From Gemmatimonadaceae bacterium (lineage in GTDB: Bacteria > Gemmatimonadota > Gemmatimonadetes > Gemmatimonadales > Gemmatimonadaceae): a stretch of DNA of 64,000 nt. This document shows, in pieces, positions 42,932 to 52,477 of this stretch. Position numbers and translations under genes: made by a program. The stretch spans positions 203,011-267,010 of the forward strand of contig JAIEMN010000024.1 in the NCBI GenBank assembly GCA_019752115.1. Reading direction: 5' to 3'. Numbering within the stretch: the stretch's first letter is position 1; each line of letters begins with the position of its first letter. The notes under the pieces were generated by a model. That model had not been told where the DNA came from, ran no database searches, and saw nothing but the letters and a program-made list of their open reading frames with translations.

Positions 42932-42987
42932 GGATATGCGCCCCGAACGGGGTCCCCGGGGGACCCCCCGGTGGGGGGAAAGCAGAC

Positions 42988-43009
42988 GGCGCGGCTGGAG
43001 GGCCGCGCC
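42988..43009 (-). terminator. Terminator after the 782-residue kinase gene
   Basis: GGCGCGG (42988-42994) and CCGCGCC (43003-43009), a 7-bp stem with 8-nt loop, followed on the minus strand by GTCTGCTTTCCCC. A second G/C-rich inverted repeat (GGGGTCCCC/GGGGACCCC) lies nearer argF around 42952-42972. Confidence 0.6.
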
Positions 43010-43071
43010 GAGCGAGTTGGGAATCTATGCGGGGGTGGGGCGTGGGGGGAGCGGGGTGCCGCCCGGCGAGA

Positions 43072-45420
43072 TCAGGGCGTCGGCGGCAGGCCCTTGATGC
43101 CGTAGCTCGTGAGCAGCGCCTGATAGTGAGGCTCAGCGCGGTGACTCCCGATCTTCCCGCCAAAAATCCCGATGAAGAGACGCCAGGCTGACCGCTCGCG
43201 GTTTCCGATCTCGAGCCACTTGTACATCGCGGTGGTGTCGCCGACTTCGGCGGCGGCCCACGCGATCATCTCGGGCGGCGAGTAGCTGCGCTCCCACGCG
43301 CGCTCGGCGGCCTGCAGCCGAGTTCGGGCCTCGGCGCCACGGCCCATGCGCGCGAGCGCGATGATGCCGATCGACGAGGGGTGCCCGATCGTGGGCTCCT
43401 GCGCCGTGGCAATCTGCAGGGCCTCCGCATGGCGACCGCTCACCAACGGCACCATCGCTGCACCGACGTCCCCGTAGGTCACGGATTTCACGAAGTCCGG
43501 CGCGCGCGCCCACGCGCGCTCCGCGGACACACGGTCGCCCATCATGACGGGCAGATAGATCTGATTCAGCGCCGGCAGCGGATCCAACGGGTCGACCTTC
43601 ACCATCGAATCGAGGAGCGCCATGGCGGCGGGCACGTTCGCCTGCGACGTGTGCACCATGTATTGCGCGAACATCGCCCGGATCGAGAGGGGGTCGCGAC
43701 GGCGTGCTGCGGCCACCAGCTGCTGCGCTCGCGACCAATCGAACGCATAGCCCGCGGTATGGGTTGCCGCGGCGGCGAGCACGTCGGCGCGCGTGCTGTC
43801 GATTGACATCGCTCGACCGATAAACTCGGAGGCCTTTGGCATCACCGCGTTCGGGTGCTCGAAGCCGTCCGAGAGCGCACTGTAGACAAATGCCTTGCCG
43901 ATCAGCGCGTCGACCAGAGTGGCATCGATCGTCAGTGCACTGTCGTAGAGGGCGAGTCCCCGATCCAACCCGTCTCGCGAAAGGCTGTTGACCGCATACC
44001 GAGCGCGAAGCACGAGGTCGTAGCTGCGCGGATCGACGAGTCGTCGGCCGCCTTGATGGTCGCCCGCCAACCCGACAATCCGCTTGGCGATGGAGTCGAC
44101 GATATCCCGCTGCAGCTCCACGATCTCCGCGTTCGATCGCTCGGCGCTAAAGCTCCAGAGCACCGAGTTGTCGCCCGCGCGGGCGAGTTCAGCGGAGATG
44201 CGTACCTGTTGGCCACTGCGTCGCACGGCGCCGGTCAGCACGGTGGCGACGCCGGTGGCACGCCCGGCCTCCTGCGGCGTCGGGTGCTTGCCCTTGAACG
44301 AGAAGGCGGTGTTCCGTCCGATCACCCGCATCCCCGACTCGGCCAGTTTACCGATGAGATCCTCGGTGACACCGTCGGCGAAGTACTCCTGCGCCGTGTC
44401 GCGCGCGGCGTTGTCGAACGGAAGGACCACGATGGACCGATCGGTTGCGGCAGCGACGGCCGGCGCCGCGGTTCCGGAGCGCCACCACCAGCCCGCGGCG
44501 AGTAGCAGGGCGACCAGCGGCAGGACCATTAACCCGCGAGGCGTCGATTTTGTCGCGGACGCCACGATCGCCGCGGGGGTCGCGATGCCATCGATTACCG
44601 CCAGCAGCTCGCGCGCGGACTGGGGCCGATCACCCGGCATCTTGGCCAAGCACTGCTCCACCAGCCGCGCCAGCGACTCCGGCACGTCGGCGCGCGTCGC
44701 GCGCACTGGCTTTGGCGCTTCCGTGATGTGCGCGGCGTAGATCGCGCTCGGCGCCCGATTGCCGAATGGCGTGCTGCCCGTGAGCAGCTCATACGCCACG
44801 CAGCCCCACGCGTACAGATCCGCGCGATGATCGAGTTGCGGATCGGCACTCACCTGCTCCGGCGCCATGTAGGCGGGCGTGCCGAGGGCCATGCCGGCGC
44901 CGGTGAGCGCGGTCGTGTTCGGCGCGTTGGTAGCGCTCGAGAGCGCCTTTGCCACGCCGAAATCCGTCACCACCGCCGCGCCGTCGGCGAGGAGCACGTT
45001 GTCCGGCTTGATGTCGCGGTGCACGAAGCCCTGCGCGTGCGCGTAGGCGAGCGCCTGGGCGATATCGCGCAGGATCTTGGTCGCCTCGGCGACCGGAAGG
45101 GCGCCCTGCCCTGCGATGCGCGCCCGGAGCGACTCACCGGCCACGTAGGGCATGGCGAACCACGGTACCCCATTCGCCTCGCCGGCGGTGAGCACGGGGA
45201 CGATGTGGGGGTGCTGCAATTGGGCCGCGGTGCTGATCTCGCGACGGAAGCGCTCGACCGCCTGGGCCCCGCCATCAACGGGCACGACCTTGATGGCGAC
45301 GCGGCGGTTGAGCGCGGTCTCCACAGCCACGAACACGCGCGACATGCCCCCGCCACCGAGCTCGCGTTCGAGGCGGTAGGTGGGGGCGAGGGCTTGGGCG
45401 AGATCGGGCGCGTCGGCCAT
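43072..45420 (-). CDS. Ser/Thr protein kinase with TolB-N-like and TPR output region
   Basis: 782 residues. Complete Hanks-type kinase (about 15-280): LGGGGMSRVF, Lys44 in AIKVV, HRDIKPDN, VTDFGVAK, APEQ. One membrane helix (GLMVLPLVALLLAAGWWW, about 300-318) follows. The outside part begins with RSIVVLPFDNAARDTAQEYFADGVTEDL (split), a region common in adenylate-cyclase/kinase proteins and related to TolB's N-domain, and then TPR-like helices with many Ala/Arg (about 450-770). It is the most distant member of the kinase group in this region. Start ATG 45420. It lies 28 nt downstream of the kinase remnant. Confidence 0.9.
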   Translation of the reverse strand: MADAPDLAQALAPTYRLERELGGGGMSRVFVAVETALNRRVAIKVVPVDGGAQAVERFRREISTAAQLQHPHIVPVLTAGEANGVPWFAMPYVAGESLRARIAGQGALPVAEATKILRDIAQALAYAHAQGFVHRDIKPDNVLLADGAAVVTDFGVAKALSSATNAPNTTALTGAGMALGTPAYMAPEQVSADPQLDHRADLYAWGCVAYELLTGSTPFGNRAPSAIYAAHITEAPKPVRATRADVPESLARLVEQCLAKMPGDRPQSARELLAVIDGIATPAAIVASATKSTPRGLMVLPLVALLLAAGWWWRSGTAAPAVAAATDRSIVVLPFDNAARDTAQEYFADGVTEDLIGKLAESGMRVIGRNTAFSFKGKHPTPQEAGRATGVATVLTGAVRRSGQQVRISAELARAGDNSVLWSFSAERSNAEIVELQRDIVDSIAKRIVGLAGDHQGGRRLVDPRSYDLVLRARYAVNSLSRDGLDRGLALYDSALTIDATLVDALIGKAFVYSALSDGFEHPNAVMPKASEFIGRAMSIDSTRADVLAAAATHTAGYAFDWSRAQQLVAAARRRDPLSIRAMFAQYMVHTSQANVPAAMALLDSMVKVDPLDPLPALNQIYLPVMMGDRVSAERAWARAPDFVKSVTYGDVGAAMVPLVSGRHAEALQIATAQEPTIGHPSSIGIIALARMGRGAEARTRLQAAERAWERSYSPPEMIAWAAAEVGDTTAMYKWLEIGNRERSAWRLFIGIFGGKIGSHRAEPHYQALLTSYGIKGLPPTP

Positions 45421-45448
45421 GGCCTATACTAGCGACGGCGCACAGCGA

Positions 45449-45949
45449 TCACGAGCCATTCCCGCGCAGGGCACGGCGCACCTCGGTGGCGAAGTTACGC
45501 ACCACGATGAGACGCGGCTCGCGCACGCGGCGGATCCCGATGATATCGCCGTTCGGCCCCACGTCGAAGGCGGCGTGCAGGCGATCATCAGAGGCCAGCA
45601 CCCCTTGGGTGACGGCGCGCGTGCCGGTGATCACGGGATCCGGGGTGAAGGCGAGCGACACCTCGACAATGGCGTCCCCTTCCGGGTAAAAGAGCGCCTT
45701 GCTGTCGCGACGCCAGACGGGGAGGATATGCGGATGCTGCAGCTTGGCCGTGGTCTTGATCTCACTCAGGAACCGCTCCGCCCCCAGCGCAGCGCCCAGG
45801 TCCGGGTGCAGGACCTTGATGGCGACGTCGCGCTCATGACGCAGATCGTGCGCAAGATAGACGGTGGCCATGCCACCGGCGCCGAGTTCGCGCTCGACGC
45901 GGTAGCGGTCGGCGACGGCAGTGGTGAGGCGCTCGAGCGTGGAACTCAT
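45449..45949 (-). pseudogene. Truncated kinase-propeller gene (in-frame deletion remnant)
   Basis: 166 codons. Residues 1-79 are the N-lobe of a Ser/Thr kinase almost identical to the two downstream-numbered paralogues (RELGAGGMATVYLAHDLRHE, AIKVLHPDLGAALGAERF, LQHPHILP). At HILP the sequence jumps to the last strands of a TolB-type propeller (VWRRDSKALFYPEGDAIVEV) and ends RLIVVRNFATEVRRALRGN, which matches the C-termini of the paralogues. HRD, DFG and the membrane helix are missing, so there is no kinase activity. The frame is intact. It could be a decaying gene or a small regulatory fragment that competes with the paralogues. Confidence 0.8.
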
Positions 45950-45956
45950 GACGTCC

Positions 45957-48590
45957 TTAAGGCTTCTTGAGGCGCGCGCGCACTTCCGCGGCCCAGTTGA
46001 GCACGAGCATCACCGAGGCGCGCGAGTCCTTCGTTTGCAGCATCAACAGGTGCTTGCCGTCGGGTGCCACATCGTACGACGCGTGCGGCCCTGAGGACTC
46101 GAACGCGTTCGCGAAGAGCGCGCGCCGCGATTGCACCGTAAAGGTGGGCGACGCGTTGACCGCGGCGACCACCACGGCGGTGTCGGTGCGATAGAAGAGC
46201 GACCGGCCGTCGCGCGACCAGACCGGTTCGCTGCCACCACCGCTCGAGACTTGCACGCGACCGCCGGGGCCGGGCCACGGGCGAACATATACCTCCGCGT
46301 CCCCCGACTCATCGGAGCTGTAGGCGAGCCACTTGCCGTCGGGCGAGAACCGCGGCGCCCAGTTCACCGACTTGGTGAGGAACGCCGTCGCAGCCGCAGA
46401 CTTGTCGAGCGGCATCATGAAGACCTGCTGATCGCCGTTGCCTTCGTCGGTGCGGTACATCAGCGTGCGCCCGTCGGGCGAGACCATCCCTTCATTCGGT
46501 CCACCGGGCACTTCCACGAGGAGTTCCGGCGTGCCGCTGCCATCCGCCGGCTGCCACCTGAGCCCGCGCCGCGGCGAGACCTGACGATAGAGCACCCGCT
46601 TGCCATCGGGCGTCCATTCGGGGCGGACATTGCTGCCGCCGGAGGTGAGTCGAGTCAGCGTGGCCGACGCGATCTCGTAGATCCAGATATCGCGCCCCTG
46701 TGGGCCGCCGATATCGAACGCGACCCGCGAGCCGTCGGGTGAATAGCGCGGATTCCCGAACTGCCGCGCCTCGGTGAGAAAGGGCGTGGTGGCACCGCGC
46801 TCGTCCACGAGCACCGCCGAGACGGCCGACTGCCCCGGTGAATAGAGCAGCGCGCCCGACGCCGAGAGCCCGGGTCCCTGCACCGACTCCATGAGGGGTA
46901 CCGCCGGTCCGGTGGTCTTGCGCGCGTTCAGATCGACCGGTACCCCCATGAGCGTGCCGTCGGCGCGCAGGAACACCACATAGTCATCGACAAACCCGAC
47001 GGCCCGCTCGGCGATGACGTCGAGCAGGGTGAACTTCCCGTCGGGCGACATGATGGCGAGTGGCGTCGCCGCGCCGCTACGAATCCGCCCCGGGCCCCAC
47101 GTCGCCACGATCGTTTCGCCATCGGGGGCGAGAATCGGCCCGGCCATTTCGCCCGCTTCGGCGCCGCGCTCGCCGAGGCCGCGAATCGGCCCACCCGCGG
47201 CCGCGACCCGGAGCATCACAGCCTTCCCGTAGAGCGTGTCGTTGGTGCGCGAGAAGATGATGTCGCCACTGGGCGTCCACACGGCCCCAGTGTTGTCGGG
47301 GATGATGCTGCCATCGGTGATGTCGGTGACGGGGCCACCGTCCACCGAGACTTTGCGCAGTCGCCCACGCGCCACGAAGGCGATCCACTTGCCGTCGGGC
47401 GAGAAGAAGGGGGCGCGTGCGCCCTCGGTTCCCGGCAACAGGCGTGGCGTGAGTTCGTCCAACCGCCGGACGTTCAGCACGCCGTTCGAGGCCGTGGCGG
47501 CCACGAAGGCGATCGCACTGCCATCGGGGGCGATGGCCAGGCGCTCACCGATGCCCAGCACGGTCATGCGTTCGGCGTCCACGAGCGGCAGCGCAAAGCG
47601 GGCAACCTGGTTCACCGGCGCCTGCTGCCGGCCGGCCAGCACGCCGACCGCGACCAGTGCCGCTACGAAACCGACCGCCCACAGTGGTGACGACAGCAGG
47701 CGCATGATCGCGCCGCGTGCCGGCGGCGCGGCCACCGCGCCCGTATCGGTAAAAACGCCGGGTCGATCGAGCGCCTCGGCGAACTCGCGCGTGCTGCCGA
47801 AGCGATCTGCCGGCAGCTTTTCGAGACCACGTCGCAACGCCGCATCGACGTGGGCGGGCACCGACGGCCGAAGGACCGTGGCCGACCGCACCGCTTCCGA
47901 GAGCAGCTTGGCCACGATCGCCTGCGGATTCGTTCCGGTGTGCGGCGGCTCGCTGGTCAGCATCTCGTACGTGACCGCCGCCAGCGCATACTGGTCGGCC
48001 CGATGATCGACCGCCTTGTCACCCATGGCCTGTTCGGGCGACATGTATTGCGGCGTGCCGAGCGAGAGGCCGGTCTGCGTCATGCGGGCACCGCCGGCCT
48101 GCTGCACGGCGAGCGCGATCCCGAAGTCGGCGACCAGCGCATGCCCGCCCTGCAGCAGGATGTTCTCCGGTTTGATGTCGCGGTGCACGATCCCCTGCCC
48201 GTGCGCTTCCGCGAGCGCGTCGGCCACTTCGCGGGCAATGAGCAGCGCCTCGGCGAGGGGCAGCTGCGACTCGCGCTCGAGACGCGCACGCAGCGTCTCG
48301 CCCTTCACGAAGGGCATGACGTAGTACAGCAATCCATCGGCCGCGCCGGAGTCGAGCAGCGGCAGGATATGCGGATGCTGCAGCTTGGCGGTGGTCTTGA
48401 TCTCGCTCAGGAACCGCTCGGCGCCGAGTGCGGCCCCTAAGTCCGGATGCAGGACCTTGATGGCGACATCGCGCTCGTGGCGGAGGTCGTGCGCGAGATA
48501 GACGGTGGCCATGCCGCCGGCGCCGAGTTCGCGGTCAACGCGGTAGCGGTCGGCGAGGGCGGTGGTGAGGCGTTCGATGGGAGGAGTCAC
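45957..48590 (-). CDS. Ser/Thr protein kinase with periplasmic TolB-type beta-propeller
   Basis: 877 residues. Kinase domain about 15-275 (LGAGGMATVYLAHD, AIKVLHPDLG, IVHRDIKPENILL, VADFGIALA, SPEQAMGD), a membrane helix at about 305-325 (LWAVGFVAALVAVGVLAG), and a periplasmic six-bladed WD40/TolB-like propeller with repeated F.SPDGKWIAF or YSPDGSRVAF strands. The C-terminus is SVMLVLNWAAEVRARLKK. This architecture is widespread and expanded in Gemmatimonadota and Acidobacteriota; the ligand is unknown. Start ATG 48590. It lies between two close relatives and a deletion remnant. Confidence 0.92.
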   Translation of the reverse strand: MTPPIERLTTALADRYRVDRELGAGGMATVYLAHDLRHERDVAIKVLHPDLGAALGAERFLSEIKTTAKLQHPHILPLLDSGAADGLLYYVMPFVKGETLRARLERESQLPLAEALLIAREVADALAEAHGQGIVHRDIKPENILLQGGHALVADFGIALAVQQAGGARMTQTGLSLGTPQYMSPEQAMGDKAVDHRADQYALAAVTYEMLTSEPPHTGTNPQAIVAKLLSEAVRSATVLRPSVPAHVDAALRRGLEKLPADRFGSTREFAEALDRPGVFTDTGAVAAPPARGAIMRLLSSPLWAVGFVAALVAVGVLAGRQQAPVNQVARFALPLVDAERMTVLGIGERLAIAPDGSAIAFVAATASNGVLNVRRLDELTPRLLPGTEGARAPFFSPDGKWIAFVARGRLRKVSVDGGPVTDITDGSIIPDNTGAVWTPSGDIIFSRTNDTLYGKAVMLRVAAAGGPIRGLGERGAEAGEMAGPILAPDGETIVATWGPGRIRSGAATPLAIMSPDGKFTLLDVIAERAVGFVDDYVVFLRADGTLMGVPVDLNARKTTGPAVPLMESVQGPGLSASGALLYSPGQSAVSAVLVDERGATTPFLTEARQFGNPRYSPDGSRVAFDIGGPQGRDIWIYEIASATLTRLTSGGSNVRPEWTPDGKRVLYRQVSPRRGLRWQPADGSGTPELLVEVPGGPNEGMVSPDGRTLMYRTDEGNGDQQVFMMPLDKSAAATAFLTKSVNWAPRFSPDGKWLAYSSDESGDAEVYVRPWPGPGGRVQVSSGGGSEPVWSRDGRSLFYRTDTAVVVAAVNASPTFTVQSRRALFANAFESSGPHASYDVAPDGKHLLMLQTKDSRASVMLVLNWAAEVRARLKKP

Positions 48591-48627
48591 GATTCGAGCG
48601 CTCTACGCAGAGAGGGCGTGCGCGCGC

Positions 48628-51303
48628 TCATCGGGCGTCCGAGCTTGAGCGGCGCAGTTCGTCGAGCCAGTTCTCGACAATGACCAGCCGCGCGCCCTGC
48701 GCCCGTTCAACCGGTCGCACAATTAGGATGCTGCCATCTGTCATCGGGTCGTAGAGCCGAGTGTTGGCGCGGGTACCGCCGAGTTCCACGGAACCTGGCC
48801 ATGCCGCGGTCCGCACGACGTGGAATCCGCCAGCTGGCGAAACCTCGGCGGCCTGCAAGCGTCTCGCACCATCCAGATAAAGCAGTCGCGTGCCGTCGCG
48901 CGACCAGCGCGGATCGCCGCCTCCGTTCGTGGAGATTGGCCATCTGGCATCGCCGACATTCGGGAACGGCACGACGTAGACCTCGGATCGTCCTGTCACC
49001 CCCGAGGTGAACGCGAGCAAACGTCCGTCAGGTGAGATCGCCGGTGCCCCCTCCATCGCCTTGGTGGCGGCGACTGCCGTGGCAACCGAATCGATGCCCG
49101 GTCGAAAGAGGTAGACGTCGCCGTTCCCCTGGCGGCCGTTCGCATCGATCGCAGACGTCTCGTACACGAGCCACTTCCCGTCCGGCGACCATTCCACCCC
49201 GGACGCCTGATGGCTGTTCGGCAGCGCAATGACTCTTCGCGTTGAGCGCCCGTCGGCGCGCTGCACGAACACATCGAAGCGCTGTTCGGCTGGATTCAAT
49301 CCCACCACGGTGACCGAGAACGGATCGGGCCCCCACGTCACGCTCCGTATGAACCGGGAATCGAGCGTCAAGCGCAACGGTTCGGCGGTGGCGCGCTTGA
49401 TCCACACATCCTGATCCGTCACGCTGTTTCCAACAAGCACGGCCAAGGCCTCACCGTCAGGTGAGAGGCGCGGGCTGGTGAATCCATCGCGCCATGCCGT
49501 ATCGAAGGGCGCACTGCGGCCATCACGATCGATTCGCGCGAGCTCCCACTCCGCGGCGCCGGAACCGGTCGCGTAGGCGACGCGACCATCTCGGGAGACC
49601 GCAACATCAGCGCCTTGCGAGGTCTGCACCCGGACGGACACCCCCAGGGAGCGCGGCTCTCCCGCCAACTGCCGCTTCTCAAGATCGAATGGCACGACCG
49701 AGAGCTCTCCCGCCTCTCCAACGATCAGCAGGTACCCCGGACGAAGCACTCGGGCGTAGATCCCGTCACAGAGTACGCGATGCCTGCCCGTCGCGACGTC
49801 AGCGATGCCGATCGTGTGCCGACGAGCGGAGTTGATGCTGTATCGGATTTGGAAGAGGACGGCGCCTCCGTCCGGCAGCATCTCGGGCCATGCGTGGTTC
49901 ACCTCACCGGCGGCAGTGTCACTGGTGGTAAACGGGCGGGGCGTCGCCCCGGGGCGCGCCTCGACCTGCACCAGCCCGCGATTGCCGATCGCGTCGGCGT
50001 AGATCATCCCCGCATCGGACCACACCGCGCCAGCGAGCCCGACCACGGAGTCCGTCACCGCCGTGAGACCGGCGCCATCGAGGGCAATAAGGCGCATCCC
50101 GCGCGACGGCGTGAGATAGCCTATGCGCGTCCCGTCAGGCGAGAAGAACGGTGACTGCGCATCCTCCGTCCCCGGAATCGGAACGCCTCGCAGCGCATCG
50201 CGCCGGCGGATCCAGAGTCGCCGGTCGAGACCGTTCGTGTAGACGAGCGAGGACCCGTCGGGCGAGAGCGCCAGGCGTGTGCCGCTTCCGCCAAGCCGTT
50301 CGCCGGAGTCGAGGGCGACCGCGTAGCGCACCGTTGGCGTCGTGGGCATGGGACGGCGCCATCCCCACACCGCGGCCACGCTGGCGAGCAGGGCGACGGC
50401 CACAAGTAATGCCGTCGGCCACCGACGCGACGCCACCGGAGGGTGACTCGCCGTGGCCATGTCGCCGAACGCCGAGGGGGTACGCAGCGCGGCGGCGAAC
50501 TCATCGACCGACGACCAGCGATCGGCCGGCAGCTTTTCGAGTGCCCGCCGCACCGCGGCCTCGACGTGGCCGGGTACCGACGCACGCAGACTACGGAGCG
50601 GTCGCGGCACATCCGTGAGCAGCTTGGCAATCACCGCCTGCCCGGTGGTCCCGCTGTGGGGCGGTTCGCCCGCCAGCATCTCATAGAGGATCGCCGCCAG
50701 TGAGTACTGATCGGTGCGCGCGTCCAACACGCGATCCCCCATCGCTTGCTCGGGACTCATGAACTGCGGCGTTCCCAGCGACAATCCCGTCTGCGTGATA
50801 CGAGCACCGCCGGCATTGCGAACGGCCAGGGCTATCCCGAAATCGGCGATGACCGGCTGCGCGGCCGGCAGCAGAATGTTTTCGGGCTTGATGTCGCGGT
50901 GGATCACCCCACGCGCGTGGGCATACCCGAGCGCCGTCGCCAGTGCCGTGGTCAGTCGCAGGGCTTCGTCCAGCGGGAGCTGCTTCTCACGATCGAGGCG
51001 TACCCGAAGCGTCTCGCCCTCGACGAAGGGCATGACGTAGAAGAGCAGGCCATCTGCCTCGCCACTGTCGAACAATGGCAGGAGATTCGGATGCTGCAGC
51101 GTCGCCGTCGTGCGAATCTCCGCGAGGAAGCGTTCGCTGCCGAGCGTCGCCCCCAGATCCGGATGCAGCACCTTGATCGCCACATCCCGTTCGTGGCGGA
51201 GGTCGTGCGCGAGATAGACGGTGGCCATGCCGCCGGCGCCGAGTTCTCGCTCGACGCGGTAGCGGTCGGCCAGCGCGGGAGCGAGGCGGTCCATTACACT
51301 CAT
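48628..51303 (-). CDS. Ser/Thr protein kinase with periplasmic TolB-type beta-propeller
   Basis: About 891 residues, same architecture as the neighbouring 877-residue kinase: kinase (LGAGGMATVYLAHD, HRDIKPENILLP, IADFGIALA, SPEQAMGD), membrane helix (ALLVAVALLASVAAVWGW, about 315-332), and TolB-like propeller (FSPDGTRIGYL, SPDGSSLVYT). The C-terminus is LVIVENWLDELRRSSSDAR. The N-lobe is nearly the same as in the paralogues, the propeller is quite different, so the sensor has diverged while the enzyme was kept. The start is ATG 51303; ATG 51294 and 51330 are also possible. The gene is divergent from the alpha/beta hydrolase. Confidence 0.92.
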   Translation of the reverse strand: MSVMDRLAPALADRYRVERELGAGGMATVYLAHDLRHERDVAIKVLHPDLGATLGSERFLAEIRTTATLQHPNLLPLFDSGEADGLLFYVMPFVEGETLRVRLDREKQLPLDEALRLTTALATALGYAHARGVIHRDIKPENILLPAAQPVIADFGIALAVRNAGGARITQTGLSLGTPQFMSPEQAMGDRVLDARTDQYSLAAILYEMLAGEPPHSGTTGQAVIAKLLTDVPRPLRSLRASVPGHVEAAVRRALEKLPADRWSSVDEFAAALRTPSAFGDMATASHPPVASRRWPTALLVAVALLASVAAVWGWRRPMPTTPTVRYAVALDSGERLGGSGTRLALSPDGSSLVYTNGLDRRLWIRRRDALRGVPIPGTEDAQSPFFSPDGTRIGYLTPSRGMRLIALDGAGLTAVTDSVVGLAGAVWSDAGMIYADAIGNRGLVQVEARPGATPRPFTTSDTAAGEVNHAWPEMLPDGGAVLFQIRYSINSARRHTIGIADVATGRHRVLCDGIYARVLRPGYLLIVGEAGELSVVPFDLEKRQLAGEPRSLGVSVRVQTSQGADVAVSRDGRVAYATGSGAAEWELARIDRDGRSAPFDTAWRDGFTSPRLSPDGEALAVLVGNSVTDQDVWIKRATAEPLRLTLDSRFIRSVTWGPDPFSVTVVGLNPAEQRFDVFVQRADGRSTRRVIALPNSHQASGVEWSPDGKWLVYETSAIDANGRQGNGDVYLFRPGIDSVATAVAATKAMEGAPAISPDGRLLAFTSGVTGRSEVYVVPFPNVGDARWPISTNGGGDPRWSRDGTRLLYLDGARRLQAAEVSPAGGFHVVRTAAWPGSVELGGTRANTRLYDPMTDGSILIVRPVERAQGARLVIVENWLDELRRSSSDAR

Positions 51304-51471
51304 CGAGGTCCAAATTGTCGTGTTCGTCACAAAACCGCACGGTTTCGTCCTTGGCTTTCCTTCGGCGAGAATCGACGCGATCAGCGAGCTCTACAATACG
51401 TTCGCGAACCGACGGACTCGCCATTCGCCGAGGCGACGCGTAGCCTCGGGGACTCCCTTTCCCGGTTCCTC

Positions 51472-52422
51472 ATGCGCCGTCTTCTGCTGCTCTTCGTTGC
51501 CGCCCTCGCCGCCGGCACCTTCTGGCTCAATGCGAAGGACCCTGAGCATCGCACGCTCGCCGACGACGCCCGCCAATCGGCCGGCGGCGCTTTCGTGCAC
51601 CTCCCCGACGGCATCACCCACTACGACGTCTCCGGCCCCGACTCCGGCGCGCGCGTCGTGCTCGTGCACGGTTTCTCGGTGCCCGCCTACATCTGGGATT
51701 CGACCTTCACGGCGCTCACGGCCGCGGGCTATCGCGTCGCCCGCTACGACACCTACGGGCGCGGCTGGTCCGACCGCCCCGAGACGACGTACGACTTCAG
51801 CCTCTTCGACCGCCAACTCACCGGCCTGCTCGACTCCCTTGGCTGGAAGGAGCCGGTGCACGTGATGGGCCTTTCATACGGCGGCCCGGTGACGAGCACC
51901 TTCGTGGGTCGCCATCCGGAGCGCGTCGCGACTCATGTGCTGGTGGACCCGGCGGCGGGCTCCCTCCGCCAGGTGCCGTGGTACATGGCCGCACCACTGA
52001 TCGGCCCCTTCCTCTGGCAAACGCTCGCGGTGCCTGGCATGGCTGACGGCCAGGCCAGCGACTTCGTGCATCCGGAAGGCTGGCCGGACTGGGCCGACAA
52101 GTACCGCGTGCAGATGCAGTTCAAGGGCTTCGGCCGCGCGCTCCGTGCCACGATTCTGGCCAACCGCACGGTGAACCTGGATTCGCTCTACGCCACGACC
52201 GGCAAGGCCGGCAAGCCGACGCTGCTGATCTGGGGCACCGAAGACAAAACCGTGCCGATCGCCAACGCCGAGCAGGTGCGGAAGGGAATCCCGCAGGCCG
52301 AGTGGCACCCCATCAGCAATGCGGGACACTTGCCGCACATGGAGCAGGCGCGAGTGGTGGACTCACTGCTGCTCGACTTCCTGACCCGCAACAACCCACG
52401 ACCCACAACCAAAAACCCGTAA
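51472..52422 (+). CDS. Exported alpha/beta-fold hydrolase
   Basis: 316 residues with an N-terminal signal or anchor (MRRLLLLFVAALAAGTFWL). Core: LVHGFSVPAYIWD with the oxyanion His-Gly, nucleophile Ser in MGLSYGGPV, acid Asp in WGTEDKTVP and His in NAGHLPHME. It looks like a haloalkane-dehalogenase/epoxide-hydrolase-type lid fold, but the nucleophile is Ser, so an esterase or lipase is more likely. Start is ATG 51472 as the upstream frame has no signal peptide. The last 11 codons (NNPRPTTKNP) come from palindrome 3, which also provides the stop codon. Confidence 0.88.
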   Translation: MRRLLLLFVAALAAGTFWLNAKDPEHRTLADDARQSAGGAFVHLPDGITHYDVSGPDSGARVVLVHGFSVPAYIWDSTFTALTAAGYRVARYDTYGRGWSDRPETTYDFSLFDRQLTGLLDSLGWKEPVHVMGLSYGGPVTSTFVGRHPERVATHVLVDPAAGSLRQVPWYMAAPLIGPFLWQTLAVPGMADGQASDFVHPEGWPDWADKYRVQMQFKGFGRALRATILANRTVNLDSLYATTGKAGKPTLLIWGTEDKTVPIANAEQVRKGIPQAEWHPISNAGHLPHMEQARVVDSLLLDFLTRNNPRPTTKNP

Positions 52423-52477
52423 CCCTGAACCGATCAGTTCAGAGTTACGGGCTTGAGGTGTTGGGTCCTGCGTTACA
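52391..52477. repeat. Palindrome 3 (ACAACCC-type arms)
   Basis: Core arms 52416-52430 and 52437-52451 are 15 nt with one mismatch around the loop CGATCA; the outer parts are imperfect. The left arm contains 7-nt units (ACAACCC-ACGACCC-ACAACCA). The arms are clearly related to palindrome 2 (ACCCACAACC..AAAAAC.CG.AACCCT.AAC). The centre GAACCGATCAGTTC contains the shared motif. Overlaps the 3' end of the hydrolase gene and lies next to the TonB receptor stop. Confidence 0.8.

Noticed and set aside
50746..51471. Long N-terminal extension of the alpha/beta hydrolase
   Set aside because: The frame runs antisense through the kinase gene; the signal peptide starts at ATG 51472.
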